DNA from: Bacteroidota bacterium
GTDB taxonomy: Bacteria > Bacteroidota > Bacteroidia > AKYH767-A > OLB10
Direction: 5' to 3'
Length of the DNA stretch: 64,000 nt
NCBI GenBank assembly: GCA_016713445.1
Contig: JADJPB010000001.1
Span: 124,001-188,000, forward strand
The notes beneath the pieces are model-generated. The model did not search any database. It saw only the letters and a program-made list of their open reading frames with translations, and was not told the DNA's origin. Made by a program: the position numbers and the translations under genes. Below are positions 50,080 to 60,731 of this stretch, in pieces. Each line of letters starts with the position of its first letter. The stretch's first letter is position 1.

Positions 50080-50081
50080 AC

Positions 50082-52271
50082 CTACAAATTCTTCACGAGA
50101 TGATTCGTCATCATTGTATAAAGATGCAATCGAGTTGTCCCGCCACGAATGCTATGATTTTTGTTCGGGTAAATGAATAAATCAAATTGTTTATTCGCTT
50201 TCACAAGAGCCGTCACAAAATCCATGCTGTTTTGCATATGTACATTATCATCAGTTGAACCATGTACTAACAGTAATTTTCCTTTTAAATCTTTTGCGTA
50301 ATTAATGGGCGAATTGTCATCATACCCTTTCGCATTTTCTTGTGGAGTTTGCAAATAACGTTCGGTATAAATACTATCGTAATATCTCCAGTTGGTAACA
50401 GGCGCGACTGCAATCCCAGCTTTAAAAACTCCATTTCCTTTGGTCATGAGTAGAGAAGTCATGTAACCTCCAAAACTCCATCCCCAAACTCCCATTCGGT
50501 CTGCATCAACAAAGGATTTTCCTTTAAGAAATTTGACTGCACTCAATTGATCTTGTACTTCAAGATTTCCCATGTCTTTGTAAATGCAATTTGCAAATTC
50601 CAGTCCTCTTCCAGGGGTGCCTCTGTTGTCAAAACTAACAACTAAATATCCTTTTTGTGCAAGCATTTGATGCCATAAATAATTGGGTCCATCCCAATCA
50701 TTAGTTACTGTTTGAACGCCTGGACCACCATACACATGCATGATAACTGGATACTTTTTATTCTTGTCGAAATCCGGAGGTGTGATCATCCATCCATACA
50801 ACCGGGTTCCATCTTCAGTGGAAAAACTGAGCGTATCAATTTTTCCCAGCTTATATTGGGTGAGTGTTTTCTTAACCGTACTGTTGTCTTCTAGCGTCCT
50901 GAGCAGTTTGCCATCATTTTGATTGAGTGTACATGTGTAAGGAGAATCAAAACTTGAATAAGTGTCGGCAAAATATTTTAGCCCTGAGCTAAATTCTGCT
51001 TTATGTATACCTGCAATTTGAGTAAGGGCTTTTTTCTTACCACTGATGGTAATTGAATAGATGTGACGTTCCAATGGACTTCTTTCCGCACTTTGATAGA
51101 AGAGTGTGCTGGACTTTTCATCGTATCCAAAATATTGTGTCACATCAAAATTACCGGATGTGATTTGCTTTATCAATTTACCGTCGATTTGATAGAGATA
51201 AATATGATTGTAACCATTGCGCGTAGATGTCCAGATAAATCTTTTTCCGTCTTTCAAAAAGGTTAAGTCATCCGTGATTTCAATAAACGATTTGTTTTGT
51301 TCCTTAAGTACAACCGAACTTTTTCCAGTTGAAACTGAGTATAGCACTAACTCCAATTGACTTTGATGTCTATTGGTTCTTTGAAAACTAACAACATCTG
51401 GATTTTGTGTCCACTTTACTCTTGGTAGGTATTCCCAATCTGAATCGGTTTTGAAAATTAATGTAGCTTTATTGTTTTGTAGGTTGTAATTGTACAATGA
51501 AACAGCCGAATTTCTCTCTCCTGCTTTCGGGTATTTGTATAATTCTTCTTTTGGATATAACTCACCATAAGTGGTTAGGTTGAATTCTTTCACTTCGCTT
51601 TCATCAAACTGATAATAGGAAATATTTTTCCCGTCTGCCGACCAACCAAAGGCAACATCCATGGAGAATTCTTCTTCGTAAACCCAATCCGTTGCTCCGT
51701 TTATTATTTTATTTTTCACTCCGTCTGTCGTAATCGCTTTTTCAACCTTAGATGTAATATCCCATACGTATAAATTGTTGTCACGAACATAGGCAAGCAT
51801 GCTTCCATCAGGAGAAAATGTTCCATACATGGCTTTTCCATGATTGGTCACTTTGCTTAGTTTGTTATTGTCTCTTTCGAAAAGGTAATATTCTTCTCGA
51901 GTAGAATGGCGATAAATGGATTCTGAATTGACACTCAACAAAATTTTTCTTTCATCAGCACTGAATTTATAAGTTCCAAATTCGGCAGGTTCTTTATGCG
52001 CCGTAAGTTGCGATGGTCGTAGAATCGTGTCCACAGCTTTACCCGTGCTAAAACTATATTGAATTATATATTTTCCCTTTTCAATAGTTTCCGTACTGGT
52101 ATAGAATTCGTCATTATTCATAGAATTGAATCCTCCAATGGTTCTAGCATAGAATTTGGAACTGCCATAAATGTCTTCTACCTGAATCATTCCGTCTTGA
52201 CTAAAAGCTGAATTATTGGTTAGGTTCGTAAGTAAAAGTATTGAAACAATGGATATTATGTGTTTGTTCAT
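50082..52271 (-). CDS. Dipeptidyl peptidase IV (S9B family)
   Basis: Intact, 729 residues with signal peptide 'MNKHIISIVSILLLTNLTNN'. An eight-blade N-terminal propeller ('GTFSPDGSMLAYVRDNNLYV', 'DWVYEEEFSMDVAFGWSADG' with the Glu pair that binds the substrate amino terminus) precedes the hydrolase domain. Catalytic residues: Ser599 in 'GWSFGGYM', Asp674 in 'HGSTDDNVH', His706 in 'NKNHSIRGG'. It removes X-Pro or X-Ala dipeptides from peptides in the periplasm or at the surface, helping the cell use protein as food. It is transcribed away from the DUF4412 gene. Confidence 0.94.
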   Translation of the reverse strand: MNKHIISIVSILLLTNLTNNSAFSQDGMIQVEDIYGSSKFYARTIGGFNSMNNDEFYTSTETIEKGKYIIQYSFSTGKAVDTILRPSQLTAHKEPAEFGTYKFSADERKILLSVNSESIYRHSTREEYYLFERDNNKLSKVTNHGKAMYGTFSPDGSMLAYVRDNNLYVWDITSKVEKAITTDGVKNKIINGATDWVYEEEFSMDVAFGWSADGKNISYYQFDESEVKEFNLTTYGELYPKEELYKYPKAGERNSAVSLYNYNLQNNKATLIFKTDSDWEYLPRVKWTQNPDVVSFQRTNRHQSQLELVLYSVSTGKSSVVLKEQNKSFIEITDDLTFLKDGKRFIWTSTRNGYNHIYLYQIDGKLIKQITSGNFDVTQYFGYDEKSSTLFYQSAERSPLERHIYSITISGKKKALTQIAGIHKAEFSSGLKYFADTYSSFDSPYTCTLNQNDGKLLRTLEDNSTVKKTLTQYKLGKIDTLSFSTEDGTRLYGWMITPPDFDKNKKYPVIMHVYGGPGVQTVTNDWDGPNYLWHQMLAQKGYLVVSFDNRGTPGRGLEFANCIYKDMGNLEVQDQLSAVKFLKGKSFVDADRMGVWGWSFGGYMTSLLMTKGNGVFKAGIAVAPVTNWRYYDSIYTERYLQTPQENAKGYDDNSPINYAKDLKGKLLLVHGSTDDNVHMQNSMDFVTALVKANKQFDLFIYPNKNHSIRGGTTRLHLYTMMTNHLVKNL

Positions 52272-52352
52272 GGTGTATTGATTTCACTTCAAATCTACGA
52301 AAAATTTGAATTCTTAGAAAGAGTTCTAAGCTGTAATCAATATATTTGTGTA

Positions 52353-53020
52353 ATGAAAAAATCTAAAATTATTCTTCCTATTAGTTTGCTAGTTGTGTTG
52401 TCATTTATATGGGCAACAAGTTCAATTGCACAATCATCAAGTGGATATATAAAGTTTGCTATGTCTTACACTGAATCAGGTATGACAAAGGAGGAAATGG
52501 CTATGATGCCCGAAGAAACAGAGATGTGGTTTAAAAACGATCTGATGAAGTTGAGATTACCAATGGGAATGGGGATGCAAAGCGATGTGTTGATTTTAAA
52601 GGATAAAGTAGTGTTGATGATGGATTTAATGGGAAACAAATTAGCCATGGAATCAACGAAGATGGATGTTGAAAAACAGAATGATATAACCAAGAAAGCC
52701 ACCGTGAAGTTGATAGAGGGGGAATTAAAGAATATTGCAGGATATGATTGTAAAAAGGCAATCCTAAGTACACCAAATTAAAAGGATATGATTGTTTGGT
52801 ATACTGATAAAGTGAATTCAAAGGGTTCTTGGTATTTTCAAATGTCAGAGATTAAAGGATTTCCACTTGAGTTTTCCATGAGAACTGGAGAAATGAGTGT
52901 ACGTATGTCTGCAAAGGAAGTGCGGTTGGAAGAAATTAAAGATGCTGAATTTAAGGTGTCCCCGAGTATAAAGTGATGTCTGAAGCCGAATTGATGAATA
53001 TGATGGGTGGGAACAGGTAA
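52353..53020 (+). CDS. DUF4412 family exported protein
   Basis: About 222 residues in three pieces. Start 'MKKSKIILPISLLVVLSFIW' at 52353. Body 'SSGYIKFAMSYTESGMTKEE', 'LILKDKVVLMMDLMGNKLAM', 'LKNIAGYDCKKAIL', after one indel 'DMIVWYTDKVNSKG', 'EFSMRTGEMSVRMSAKEVRL', and after another 'YKVMSEAELMNMMGG', the usual DUF4412 ending. Breaks near 52780 and 52965. The family is periplasmic or outer-membrane associated in Bacteroidota and often met-rich as here; its role is unknown. TATATTTG at 52341-52348 may be the -7 element. Confidence 0.75.
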
Positions 53021-53025
53021 TTTTT

Positions 53026-53057
53026 TTTGCATGTAAGAAGTAATTTACTTAATTTTG
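53026..53057 (+). promoter_or_regulatory. Bacteroidota-type promoter before the SdpI gene
   Basis: TTTG at 53026-53029 and TAATTTTG at 53050-53057, again exactly 20 bases apart, as at 24423-24454. Start point expected near 53064; the ATG is at 53090. Confidence 0.65.
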
Positions 53058-53089
53058 TTCCACTAATACAAAACAATCTTTTCGGTTTT

Positions 53090-53458
53090 ATGAATGAATA
53101 TTTAATTTTAAGTGTAATAATGACCTTGTGTATCTTTTCACTCGGTTTGAAGTTGAACAAAAGTGCCAGCTCGATTGAAGGTGTCTTTGGTTATAGGACT
53201 AAAGCCTCTAAACGAAATGAAGATACTTGGTATGAAAGTAATATTTATGCAGGCAAGTGTTTGATGATATTAGCAAGTTTAATTTTACTCTTGCTTGTAT
53301 TTACAGAAATTTATTTTTCAACTAAATCAGAAGCTCATAAAATGTTATATATTTTGAGTGGATTTGTTTTAACTTCCTTGACAATAATTTATGTCCTTAC
53401 TGAACGTCATTTAAAGAAGGTGTTTTTTAGAGATGGAAAGCGTCGGCCAAAGTTTTAA
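53090..53458 (+). CDS. SdpI family membrane protein
   Basis: 122 residues from ATG at 53090; the open frame extends 21 codons upstream through the promoter, so the later ATG is chosen. Three hydrophobic segments ('EYLILSVIMTLCIFSLGLKL', 'AGKCLMILASLILLLLVF', 'MLYILSGFVLTSLTIIYVL'). The signature 'GYRTKASKRNEDTWYESNIY' between the first two is that of the SdpI/YhfL family, whose Bacillus member gives immunity to the SdpC toxin. Most homologues, including this one, have no toxin gene beside them, so the role is open. Confidence 0.8.
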   Translation: MNEYLILSVIMTLCIFSLGLKLNKSASSIEGVFGYRTKASKRNEDTWYESNIYAGKCLMILASLILLLLVFTEIYFSTKSEAHKMLYILSGFVLTSLTIIYVLTERHLKKVFFRDGKRRPKF

Positions 53459-53536
53459 TTGAGTCGCGTGCTTAATTTTATTGCTGTTCAGATTTAGTTT
53501 CGTTATTTTCGCCATGCTTGTTTAATGGTTTAAGTT

Positions 53537-55321
53537 ATGCGAAATAAAATTAGTGTTCTCCTTGTCATACTTCTCACTTCTCTTTCAGCTCGTGCGGTTG
53601 AAATTAATTATGCAGTTTCTTTCCCACAACCACAAACGCATTACGCAGATGTGGTGATGCAGATGAATGGTTGTGCCGCCGACTTTCTCGATGTGAAAAT
53701 GCCAGTTTGGATTCCCGGTTCCTATATGATTCGTGAATTCCCACGATTTGTGGATGTGTTCGAGGCTTACGACAAAAACGGAAAGGTATTGTCGGCGGAA
53801 AAAGTAGATAAAAATACATGGCGAATTCAATCATCTGGAGTATCCAGTATAAAAGTACATTATCAAGTGTATGCCTTTGAATTGTCTGTGCGAACAAGTT
53901 TTGTCGATGAAGAGCATGCCTTTCTGAATGGATCTAGTATTTTCATGTTTGTTGAAGATTATTTGAATAATCCCGTGACAGTAACGATTTCTCCTGCCCC
54001 CTCTTGGAAGGTAATTTCAGTGGCTCTTGAAAGAGTGAGTGAAAATAATCCCTGGAAATTGAAAGCTCCGAACTATGATGAGTTAGTGGATGCTCCTTTT
54101 GAAATTGGAAATCATTTAGTATTTACTTTTACTGCTGCAGGTGTACCTCATGAAGTGGCTATGTTTGGAGAAGGCAATTTTGATGTCGACCGCTTGAAAA
54201 AAGACATGTCTCGAATTGTAGATGAATGTACAAAGGTGTTTGGTTCCCATCCTGGCAAGCGATATGTTTTCTTTATTCATAATTTAATCAATGGCGGCGG
54301 AGGTTTGGAACATAAGAATTCTACTTCAATCCAAGTTAACAAATGGGGTTATTCAAATAGCTCTTCTTATATTGGTTTTTTAAGTTTAGTGGCACATGAA
54401 TATTTTCACCTTTGGAATGTAAAAAGACTAAGACCTGTTCCACTGGGCCCTTTTAACTATAGCGAAGAAAATTATACGAATCTACTTTGGCTAGCAGAGG
54501 GTTTTACTGCTTATTACGATGACATGATTGTTTACCGATGTGGATTTATGGATGAAGCAGAATATTTAAGAACCATAGCCGGTTCTATGTCTTATTGCAA
54601 TAATCAAATGGGAGCTGCTTTTCAGTCGTTGTCAGAGTCTAGTATGGATGCATGGATAAAATATTATCGCTCTTACGAAAATTCTTCTAATGCAAGCGTT
54701 TCTTATTATACAAAGGGGTCCGTGGTGGGTGCCTTGCTGGATATGGAAATTATCAATGCTACCAATGGAAATAAGTCACTCGATGATTTTATGAAAGAAA
54801 TGTATCATGAATTTTATGTAAAGAATGAAAAAGCTTTTACGCAGGAAGATGTAATGAAAATGGTAGAGAAGATTTCTGGGAAGAATATGGATTCGTTTTT
54901 TAAGGATGCAGTGAATTCTACACTTCCATTACCCATGGAAAAAGTAGTTGCGGAACTCGGACTTTCATTGGATGATCTAAATAAGAAGTCAACAACTACT
55001 TTTAGTGGAATCAATGCTTCTGCTACAAACGGAAAACTGATGGTGACATCCATCGTTCGAAATTCCCCGGCATGGACATCAGGCATCAACGTAAACGACG
55101 AACTCATCGCTATGGATCAATATCGCTTTGGCGACGATCTTAGTAAACTAATCTCTATGAAAGCTCCCGGTGATAAAGTTACTTTCTTGGTGAACCGTAG
55201 TGGCTATATAAAATCGATTGCATTAACCTTAGCAAATACACCATACGTAAAATACTCACTGAATAAATCAAGCGCCGTTTCCGAACAGAAGAGCAGAAAT
55301 TATAAGAAGTGGCTGGATTAG
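53537..55321 (+). CDS. M61 family metallopeptidase with PDZ domain
   Basis: Intact, 594 residues, signal peptide 'MRNKISVLLVILLTSLSARA'. The M61 N-domain ('VEINYAVSFPQPQTHYADV', 'VWIPGSYMIREFPRFV') precedes the zinc site 'SLVAHEYFHLWNVKRLRP' (HExxH) with the third ligand Glu in 'LLWLAEGFTAYYDD' and the substrate-side 'NGGGGLEHKNST'. A PDZ domain follows ('SIVRNSPAWTSGINVNDELI', 'SMKAPGDKVTFLVNRSGYIK'). Glycyl aminopeptidase-type activity in the periplasm is expected. TATTTTCG at 53504-53511 with ATTG 20 bases upstream may be its promoter. Confidence 0.93.
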   Translation: MRNKISVLLVILLTSLSARAVEINYAVSFPQPQTHYADVVMQMNGCAADFLDVKMPVWIPGSYMIREFPRFVDVFEAYDKNGKVLSAEKVDKNTWRIQSSGVSSIKVHYQVYAFELSVRTSFVDEEHAFLNGSSIFMFVEDYLNNPVTVTISPAPSWKVISVALERVSENNPWKLKAPNYDELVDAPFEIGNHLVFTFTAAGVPHEVAMFGEGNFDVDRLKKDMSRIVDECTKVFGSHPGKRYVFFIHNLINGGGGLEHKNSTSIQVNKWGYSNSSSYIGFLSLVAHEYFHLWNVKRLRPVPLGPFNYSEENYTNLLWLAEGFTAYYDDMIVYRCGFMDEAEYLRTIAGSMSYCNNQMGAAFQSLSESSMDAWIKYYRSYENSSNASVSYYTKGSVVGALLDMEIINATNGNKSLDDFMKEMYHEFYVKNEKAFTQEDVMKMVEKISGKNMDSFFKDAVNSTLPLPMEKVVAELGLSLDDLNKKSTTTFSGINASATNGKLMVTSIVRNSPAWTSGINVNDELIAMDQYRFGDDLSKLISMKAPGDKVTFLVNRSGYIKSIALTLANTPYVKYSLNKSSAVSEQKSRNYKKWLD

Positions 55322-55329
55322 CTGCTGGT

Positions 55330-55368
55330 TTCTAGCTTTTATGTCAAAGACTAAAAACATTGACCGGT
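55330..55368 (+). repeat. Dispersed 40-base repeat, copy 2
   Basis: TTCTAGCTTTTATGTCAAAG followed by ACTAAAAACATTGACCGGT, nine bases after the M61 stop. Same orientation as copy 1 relative to the preceding gene; here only one TAGCTTT heptad remains. Confidence 0.75.
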
Positions 55369-55434
55369 TTTTTTGGATCAATTGTAGCTGCTAAATTTAA
55401 AATTATTCTCTTTCATTGATAGAAATTTTCTAAC

Positions 55435-58400
55435 TTACCTTAAAAGATTAAACACACCTAATTTCGTGTCATCTTTTCCCTCCTCTGGCTTTAAATCAGT
55501 AGACAACGGATTTACCCTTATTTCATAAGTATAAACGCCCTCTTGAGCTGCTTTGCCATTTACTTCACCGTTCCAGCCTTGTAATGGATCGTTTGTACTA
55601 AAGACTTTAGCTCCCCATCGATCAAAGACAGAAAACCGATAACTATCCGGATCTAAAATTCCATCTCAGGCTTAAAAACCGGGTTTTTCCACCAGGAGTA
55701 AAAGCATTGGGAATATAAAATTTAAATAATGTGTATATTTTGATAGTTCGTATAGCCGTATCGTTACAGTTATAATTATTTCCAGCGATTAGAGTAACTG
55801 CAAAAGACCCAGGAGTGGTGTACTCATGAAATGGAGCAGTAATAGAGGTAATTGTACCATCTCCGAAATTCCAGAGGTAGGAAGAGGCAAAGGTGCTCTG
55901 ATTAATAAAATTAATAACCGGATCGAGAATAGTTCCTTACTGGATCAGGAAGAAACGCTGCCACCGGCTGCCCGGATAGTATAATGATACTGTTAAAAGT
56001 GGTGGTGTCTATACAATTGTTATTGTCGATGGCGACTAACGTTAATGGATAGTCCTGGATTTTGGTATGTATAATTGGTGAACAAATTTCCTCTCAGGGT
56101 ATCTCCGTTTCGAAGAACCAGTCGTAGCGGATGGCGTTTTGTGAGTTGTTGATGGCAAGGTCCACAGTGAAGGGGAAGCAGCCCGAATTGGTACTTACCT
56201 GTAAATCCGCCGTGGGTATATCATGAACTCAAATGTGACTTTTGAAGAATCTATGCAAGCCACTCCCGGTGCAGTGGCTAGTCCGGTACCAATCAGCGTT
56301 TCCGTATAGGTGCCGGGTGTCGGGTAGCGATGGGTAGGGTTCGTTTGTGAGGAATCCCTCGGACTGCCATCTCCTAAATCCCAAACATTTCAATCAACCC
56401 GGGTGAGGCATTGAAGAATGCAACAGGTTGGTTACTACATCGTGGGTTTCCTACTGTAAATCCAACAACAGGTGTATTGTAAACCGTTATTTGTTTGAAG
56501 ATGGAATCTGTTCCGCAGTTGGTAACGATCTGCCAGAGATAATAAATGCCAGGCTGTGTGTAGGTATGCGTGATGGTGTCTCCAACTCCCAGATTTGTGT
56601 CTCCAAAATTCCAGCTGACAATACTACCGGAGGGAACAGAACTCGTGAGCGTTACGGTCAATGGCGCACAACCGTAGTTGTAATCGATGTTGAAAAAAGG
56701 AAATGCCGCCGGTGGATGTACGGTCACCGTGCGGGTGATGGTATCTGTTCCGCAGCGGTTACTGACGATTAATGTGATGACAAAATCGAATCGGTACTGT
56801 CGGCCAGAAAGATCTGCGGTGCGAGAATAGAATCATTGGTGATGAACACTCCGTTGATGTACCATGCATATGTTTCCGGATTCCCGGTGCTGATATTACT
56901 GAAGAGTACAGTATCCGGAGAGCAACCGGAACTTTGATCGACATCGAAGCCGGCAACAGGAAGCGGGTAGATGACATAGGTGTCGCTGAATGTTGTAGTA
57001 CCACAACCGTTTGTAGCCTCCTGTAAAATGGTGATTGGTGTGACAGTATCGGTAGCGAGTAAGTAGGTGTACCAGCCCGGCTCGTATAAACTACCAAGCG
57101 CAATAGCATTGGCGCTCCAGGTATAGGTGGTGTATGCAGCATCTGGATTACTATTTAATACAAGAATACTATCTCCCTCACAGAGAGTATCTGCATTTAT
57201 AGTGAAGAGGGAAAGTGGGATATCCGTAACCGTTATAGTGTCATCAAATTTTGTAGTGCAACCGGCGGCATTTGCTATGGTAGCGGTTACCCAAAAAGTG
57301 CCAATATTCTGAAAAAAATGTTGTACGGTATCTCCCATTACTAACGGCGTTGTATCACCGAAGTCCCAGGTGGCATCCGCGGGACTGTCAGGATTGATGA
57401 AGGTATAGGGCACCATGCGACAGAGCGTGTCCCCGGGCCATAACGGAGCGGTAGTAGGAGAAATCGCCAGTGTGATGAGCAGGGTATCGTTTACTGAGCA
57501 GATAGAATCAATGGCGGTATAGATAATAGTTGCCGGACTGGTTACTATGGTATTGATAAGGATGCTACCTACTAGTGGATCGCTGATACCTGGTCGCTCC
57601 AACTGCCATTCAATCCCGGAGAAAGCGCGATTAAGGTATCCGCAACTACATTGTCACAGTAAGTGAGGTCGGGCCCTGCATTGACTTCTCCCCCGAAACC
57701 ACCAACTACCGAGTCGCGAATGATACAACTGCCTGTTCCAAATGTGTAAACGGCGTAATAAGTTGTACGGCTAACCGTATCCGTTGCAAACGCCTGTGGG
57801 GGAGAACAATGCCATCTACCGTCCACGTACCCCCGCCAGGATTGCCCGTAAATTGTACCGTCGGATCATACTTGCAAATGACCATATCAGGGTTCAGTAG
57901 TAAAGCAGGAGGAGGGTTGTTCGCAAAAGTTCCGGTAAACGTTATAGTATCGCAACGGTTGGAGGCCTGTGCTGTGTAATCATACGTTCCATAATTATTA
58001 ATGGTAAAAACGGGGAGTACCCCCTGCGAAGACTGTCCAACTACAGCACCAGTGCCGACATCAGTAATCACCCACTGAAAGGCACTATCCCAACTGCCGG
58101 TGATTATTGTAAAATAATCACCGAAATTAAAATTGAAAGCTTCCAGTGTATCACAGCGATCGGTGATAGTAAGGGTTTGAGTGAGCTGTGGCGCCGACTC
58201 ACGAAGAACGTGTCGCGCTGAATACAATTGCTGGCAGGATCAGTACAGCAACCGGTAGCTTCCAGCGTAATGACATAGTTATCCGGTCCAGCAGGCAGAA
58301 AAACAGGATTCAAAGCGAGACTCGAAAGCGGAGTGATTACCCCTCCTCCTAAAGCAGAAGCAGTCCAGCCAAACGAGGTGCCGTTGGTGATTACCGTATT

Positions 58401-60285
58401 GGTAGCCACAATAGAATCCGGCAGACAGATCGTTCCGGAAGTAACATAAGAAGTACTAACGGTGGTGGGTAGGAGAATAGAGAAGGTATCGCGGTAAACG
58501 AGTCCGGCGGCGTTGGTGCAGAGATAATAAAGCGTAACGGATACGATGTATTGGCCGGGAGTGGTTAGTGTCTGATTTACCGGATTGGCACTATTGTCTG
58601 AAAAAATATTTACCGCAACGCCTGACGAAATGGAATCTATATTCCATCGCACAGAATCATAACTGGAGATCGTAAACGATTGCAGCCAGCTGATCGTACT
58701 TCCTCCGCAGGTATCGTTATAGGGTATGGATTGAAGCAATACCGGCAGTTGATTGAAGGTAAGGGTGTCAGAAAACTGACATGCGGCAGGTGCTCCGGTA
58801 CAACAACCAATGGCCTGCGCATTGACAATAAAACTACCCGCCGCACTCACCTGAAATACGGGTTGATTCAGGGAAGAGAAGGCCGGAGTGATTGTTCCCG
58901 AGCCGGAGAGCACGGAGGTGGTCCAGTTCACGGATCCCAGATTTACGGCGTTAAGATTCGTCACCACTATCGAATCAGGAGCGCAATTGGTCAGCGAACT
59001 CAATACGGGATTAATAGAAGTGGGACCTAAAACACTGAGCGTATCATTGATGCTGACCGTATCGCAAATATTCAGGGAAGACGCGGTAATCACATAGGTC
59101 CCTGGTGTATTGATAGTAAAATTCGGAGGGTTATCGGTATTGTTACTATAGATCACTGTGCCACCCGGGAGCGAAGTGATGGTCCACAAATGATCCTCCG
59201 CCGCATCAATCTGAAACGCCGACAGCCAGTTGATCACGATGGAGTCGCAGGCGGTGGTGTAAGAGGAGAGGGGAGTGAGGAGGGGGGCATTTCCGAAGGT
59301 GACCGTACTGTCCCAGCTGCAGCGGCTATTGGGCCCGTCAAAGCAGCAGCCGTTGGTGGTATCAATGGAGAAAAGATAAGTTCCGGAGTCGGGATGTTAG
59401 CCGTCACAGTATCGTTTGATTGAATGCCTCCTGGGAAAGGAATTCCGCCAGGCATCTGCAGCAGCGACCAGGTATAATTGTTACCTGGGAAAAGGGTCAA
59501 TATTGGTTACTAAAAGCACACCCGGAGCACAGGCAGGTATAGCGGTGAGTGTAGGTTGCAGAACGGTATTGTCGAGAATGGTTATAGTTTTTTGCAGTGT
59601 AGAAAATCCACAACTGTCATTTACCAGAGTAAGGGTAACCGTATAATTTCCCGCACTTGAATAGATATGTTGGGGGACAGGAATACTGATACCCGTCGAC
59701 CATAAATTATAGGGTAAGGTTCCATCTCCCATATCCCAGGTGATACGGGTGGTATCAGAGGTCGAACCACTGGCACAAGCCGCCGGACAAGGTGGGATGG
59801 TTATGTTCGCAACCTGTCCCACACAGGTGGTATCCGTATTAAAATTTGCTTTTGGCTTAAAGCGAATGGTGACCGGACGAAAATTGATATCATAACTATA
59901 CGTAGGCGGACAATCTTTATAAAAAGCAATACCAATCAGTAGTTGAGTAGAGTTGGCACCATTGCAGAAGCAGCTATCGGGCGGGAATCCATAATTATGA
60001 TAGGCGGCCAGAGTAAAATTTCCTAGAGAGGTGGTGGTTGTCCCGTCGCCCCAGCATATCCAAACCGAGTCTACCGGTATCGCCGAATTGGTAGAAAGAC
60101 CGATAGAATCGCCGATACAGAATTTTACCGCACCGGTAGTGGAGATGGAAGGCGAGATTGTTCCGCAAGGGGAAGATTGCTGGGTATATGTGCTGCCGAG
60201 GGGGCAGATTTGGGCGGAGGCGGACAAAGCAAATACCCTGACAAGGCAGTATATACAGACAGAAAAGAAAAATTCGACTTCCCAT
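55435..60285 (-). CDS. Giant secreted PKD/Ig-repeat protein with gliding-type C-terminus
   Basis: About 1,610 residues, split by at least nine indels. Start taken as 60285 ('MGSRIFLF', indel, 'VCIYCLVRVFALSASAQ'). PKD domains are seen ('ITWDMGDGTLPYNLW', 'ATWDFGDTTPLVMGDT', 'SWNFGDTNLGVGDTITHTY'). Alternating Ig-like modules recur at least three times, each with a Cys-Cys block: 'NGCCFDGPNSRC', 'IGCCTGAPAACQFSDTL', 'TGCCTDPASNCIQRDTF'. The end, rebuilt from frames, is a gliding-motility C-terminal domain: 'FYIPNAFTPGGKN', 'YRFSVFDRWGAKVFSTND', 'VYTYEIRVNPLS', 'GVFNLLR'. It should be a large surface adhesin exported by the T9SS. G+C is clearly higher than in its neighbours (36 of 60 bases at 59221-59280). 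Confidence 0.8.
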
Positions 60286-60731
60286 TTAATAGTTGGATGG
60301 TGTTAATTTTGTACGAAGGTAATCTGAAAATTCGGCTATTGAAAGCTAATGTTATTGAATTAGCCCTCTCAAGTAGCCCGTAAACTACTTTAATTAATAG
60401 TTATGTTTTCTAAAATTAGGAATAATACTTGAACCAGATTCGATTTCTCCCAATAACCTTATGGATATGAAAAATAGAACTGAGGGAAACTCATTCGGGA
60501 ATAACATGCTGTGTTTGCTCCATGTTTCTATTGTACTGCGATGTTTGGCAACGATGTAATATCTGTTTTTGAGAATTAATCCTGAAAACGTAAACAGCGC
60601 TTCATCGGTTCTGATTAGTGCTTAAATTTTGTAACATATATATACGATTATAGTCAACCTATTTCAGGCTGAGTCACAACAACTAAAATCTAACATCTAA
60701 AGTCTAATCGCGAAGCCTCGCGACTAACCTC
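60286..60731. repeat. Spacer with TAANNTC heptads and core copy K
   Basis: Mostly AT-rich with no gene seen. At 60684-60727 the heptads TAAAATC, TAACATC, TAAAGTC lead into CTAA, the exact core at 60708-60723, and CTAA again, the same arrangement as at 49951-50079, 10 kb away. The array ends a few bases before the stop of the PorE-like gene. Confidence 0.85.

Noticed and set aside
53090..53458. SdpI as part of a toxin-immunity pair
   Set aside because: No sdpC-like or other toxin gene lies in the neighbourhood.
58680..59423. Plus-strand ORFs opposite the giant adhesin
   Set aside because: They are long only because of high G+C; the minus strand has clear Ig/PKD modules and the plus-strand peptides have no pattern.
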